Source: Anaerococcus degeneri (GTDB lineage: Bacteria; Bacillota; Clostridia; Tissierellales; Peptoniphilaceae). Taken from it: a DNA stretch of 64,000 nt. The stretch spans positions 62,001-126,000 of the forward strand of contig NZ_JAGGLO010000005.1 of the NCBI RefSeq assembly GCF_017874475.1. The letters run 5' to 3'. The notes under the pieces are model-generated. The model ran no database searches, had not been told where the DNA came from, and saw nothing but the letters and a program-made list of their open reading frames with translations. The first letter of the stretch is position 1; each line of letters opens with the position of its first letter. Below are positions 62,927-64,000 of the stretch, piece after piece. A program made the translations under genes and the position numbers.

Positions 62927-63269
62927 TTATCTGGTCATATCTTTTTTGTTTGGTTTTACTTTTTCTTTTACTTTCCTTTTGACTTTTTCTTTTGTCTTAT
63001 CCTTGTTCTTGGATATGTCTTTGTATTTCTTTATTTGTTTTAGGATATTTTCTTTTTCTTTTTTATTTTCTTTGGCTATGACTTGCTTAAAGGCATATTC
63101 CATTACTTTTATGTCTTTGGCTTGGAAGAATATTTCATAGTTTTGTGTTTCTTTGTTTTTCATTACTGAAAAGTTTACTCCAAGTTTGTTTAGTTCTTTT
63201 TTTAAGTCTTTGAGGTCGCTTTGATCTATGGAACTGTCAAGATAAGTAGAGTCTTCAAACTCACTAAAT
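62927..63269 (-). pseudogene. 3' remnant of a PcfB/DUF3801 conjugation gene
   Basis: The minus-strand frame reads EFEDSTYLDSS, IDQSDLKDLKKELNKLGVNF, NYEIFFQAKDIKVMEYAFKQ and a Lys-rich tail ending KPNKKDMTR. The DLKDLxKxLxKxGV...FFxAKDxxVxxxAFK pattern matches the PcfB family next to conjugation coupling proteins. The N-terminal half is replaced at about 63269 by the IS3 element, so the gene is broken. Its frame upstream of the junction runs on inside the IS by chance. The rest of the mobile element must lie past the right edge or be lost. Confidence 0.55.
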
Positions 63270-64000
63270 TGTTTATGGTTCCTATGCTGCCAGAAGTTGA
63301 ACCTCCAGCAACTGCTTATACATAACCGGCGGAAGTCCATCCGGGTTTGATGTATATATCCGTTTTTGATTGTAATATATAAATACATACCTGAAGATCA
63401 TTGTTTTTACTTCTTCTCTTTTCATGCGATAGGTTGGAATCCTGTAAAGAAGTTCCTTCTTGAGCGTCGCGAAGAAGCTCTCCATCCTAGAGTTATCAAA
63501 GCAATGATTGACTCCGCTTAAACTTTGACTAACTCCTGCATTAGCAAGAACCTGTTTAAAGGCTTCGCTAATGTACTGACTTCCTCTGTCAGAATGCACA
63601 ATAGCACCGTTCAGATTGTATTTTTGAGTTACAGCTTTAAAAGTATCAATGCACAATGCTTTCTTCATGTTATCTTTCATTAGAATGGATAGTATCTCTC
63701 CATTACAACAATCCATAATAGGTGAAATATAAAGCTTTCCATCTTGACATTGTATCTGAGATAAATCAGTTAGAAGCTTTTTATATGGCAAAGTTGATGA
63801 AAAATCCTGCTTTATTAGATTTTCCTGTTCCTGTATTTCAGTTGTTGCATGTGTTAATCCTTTCGACTTTCGATGAGGAATATGAAGCCATCCATGCTCT
63901 CTCATAATACGTGTTATTCTGCGAATGCCTGCTTTGATTCCTTTATGTTTTAAAGCAATTTGCATTCTTGGTGTTCCATAATTATCGTTGTATGGAGATT
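63270..64000 (-). mobile_element. IS3-family insertion sequence, one end and part of orfB
   Basis: The outer end is probably at the TG of TGTTTATGGTTCC (63270), with the orfB stop at 63282-63284; IS3-family ends start with TG. The other end and orfA are beyond the window, so terminal repeats and target duplication cannot be checked. Confidence 0.7.
63282..64000 (-). CDS. IS3-family transposase OrfB (5' end outside window)
   Basis: The frame is open to the window edge (239 residues seen, upstream residues SPYNDNYGTPR continue it). HTH_21-like start (KHKGIKAGIRRITRIMREHG), then rve core: LTDLSQI (first Asp), VHSDRGSQYIS (second Asp) and CFDNSRMESFFATLKKE (Glu), an intact DDE triad, and the typical C-terminal YYNQKRIYTSNPDGLPPV. 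Moves by a circular intermediate in this family. No frameshift or stop in the visible part, so the element may be active. Confidence 0.92.
   Translation of the reverse strand, partial: SPYNDNYGTPRMQIALKHKGIKAGIRRITRIMREHGWLHIPHRKSKGLTHATTEIQEQENLIKQDFSSTLPYKKLLTDLSQIQCQDGKLYISPIMDCCNGEILSILMKDNMKKALCIDTFKAVTQKYNLNGAIVHSDRGSQYISEAFKQVLANAGVSQSLSGVNHCFDNSRMESFFATLKKELLYRIPTYRMKREEVKTMIFRYVFIYYNQKRIYTSNPDGLPPVMYKQLLEVQLLAA

Noticed and set aside
63069-63388. Intact 153-residue gene across the IS boundary
   Set aside because: Its N-terminal 40 residues lie in the IS transposase region in another frame; only the part left of 63270 matches the PcfB-like family.

Overview
The window reads as chromosome from an AT-rich, anaerobic Gram-positive bacterium, most likely Peptoniphilaceae (Anaerococcus-like). 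That placement is inferred from the gene families: WhiA, RapZ, PASTA kinase with PP2C phosphatase, an Rnf complex, acetate kinase, a CapA lipoprotein, and a cell-wall protein ending in an NPKTG-type sorting signal. Nearly all genes lie on the minus strand in tight, often overlapping operons.

Layout from left to right. 1-9115: pyruvate kinase (cut by the window edge), pfkA, dnaE, whiA, a tyrosine phosphatase, rapZ and murB. 9.2-9.5 kb: rpmB on the plus strand. 9.5-17.5 kb: rpe-rsgA-prkC-stp-rlmN-rsmB-fmt-def, a translation and signalling operon. 17.5-24.3 kb: smc, a radical SAM gene, rnc, acpP, plsX and rpmF. 24.4-30.8 kb: ackA, a compact type IV pilus-like cluster (four prepilins, one pilin-like protein, prepilin peptidase, PilC/GspF platform) without an assembly ATPase, then frr and pyrH. 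30.9-33.9 kb: a MATE exporter and a thiamine operon (thiW-thiD) behind a TPP riboswitch. 34.1-34.2 kb: tRNA-Leu(UAG) and tRNA-His. 34.5-35.4 kb (plus): a 33-residue membrane protein, recX and a GIY-YIG protein. 35.4-44.3 kb: a short RNase E/G, a MinD-like ATPase, a very large PBP2, mreD, mreC, mreB, radC, a Gx transporter and a NusG domain-II protein. 44.4-49.3 kb: rnfCDGEAB. 49.4-53.6 kb: lytic transglycosylase, coaE, polA and a small zinc-ribbon protein. 53.7-54.3 kb: a non-coding-looking stretch holding a par/Fst-like type I toxin-antitoxin locus, an iteron-like array and tRNA-Leu(CAA). 54.3-58.6 kb: PAP2 phosphatase, CapA lipoprotein, thioesterase, lipid kinase and DegV. 58.9-61.9 kb: a 1013-residue Pmp-like surface protein. 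62.1-64 kb: a methyltransferase behind a Fur/PerR-type box, a row of hairpins, the 3' remnant of a conjugation gene (PcfB/DUF3801 type) and an IS3-family transposase running off the right edge.

The points most worth a second look: (1) at 53.70-53.99 kb, a 32-residue hydrophobic peptide gene converges with a short RNA gene that repeats the antisense of the peptide's start region, the two sharing a bidirectional terminator, and a degenerate second copy of the RNA gene lies on the other side; (2) smc appears to start at an ATT codon; (3) four 12-bp palindromes spaced 22-24 bp lie beside a tRNA gene; (4) a dyad overlaps the rnf promoter; (5) consensus promoters have -35 boxes that contain the upstream gene's stop codon. 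Gene functions are assigned from recognisable family motifs; no database search was run.
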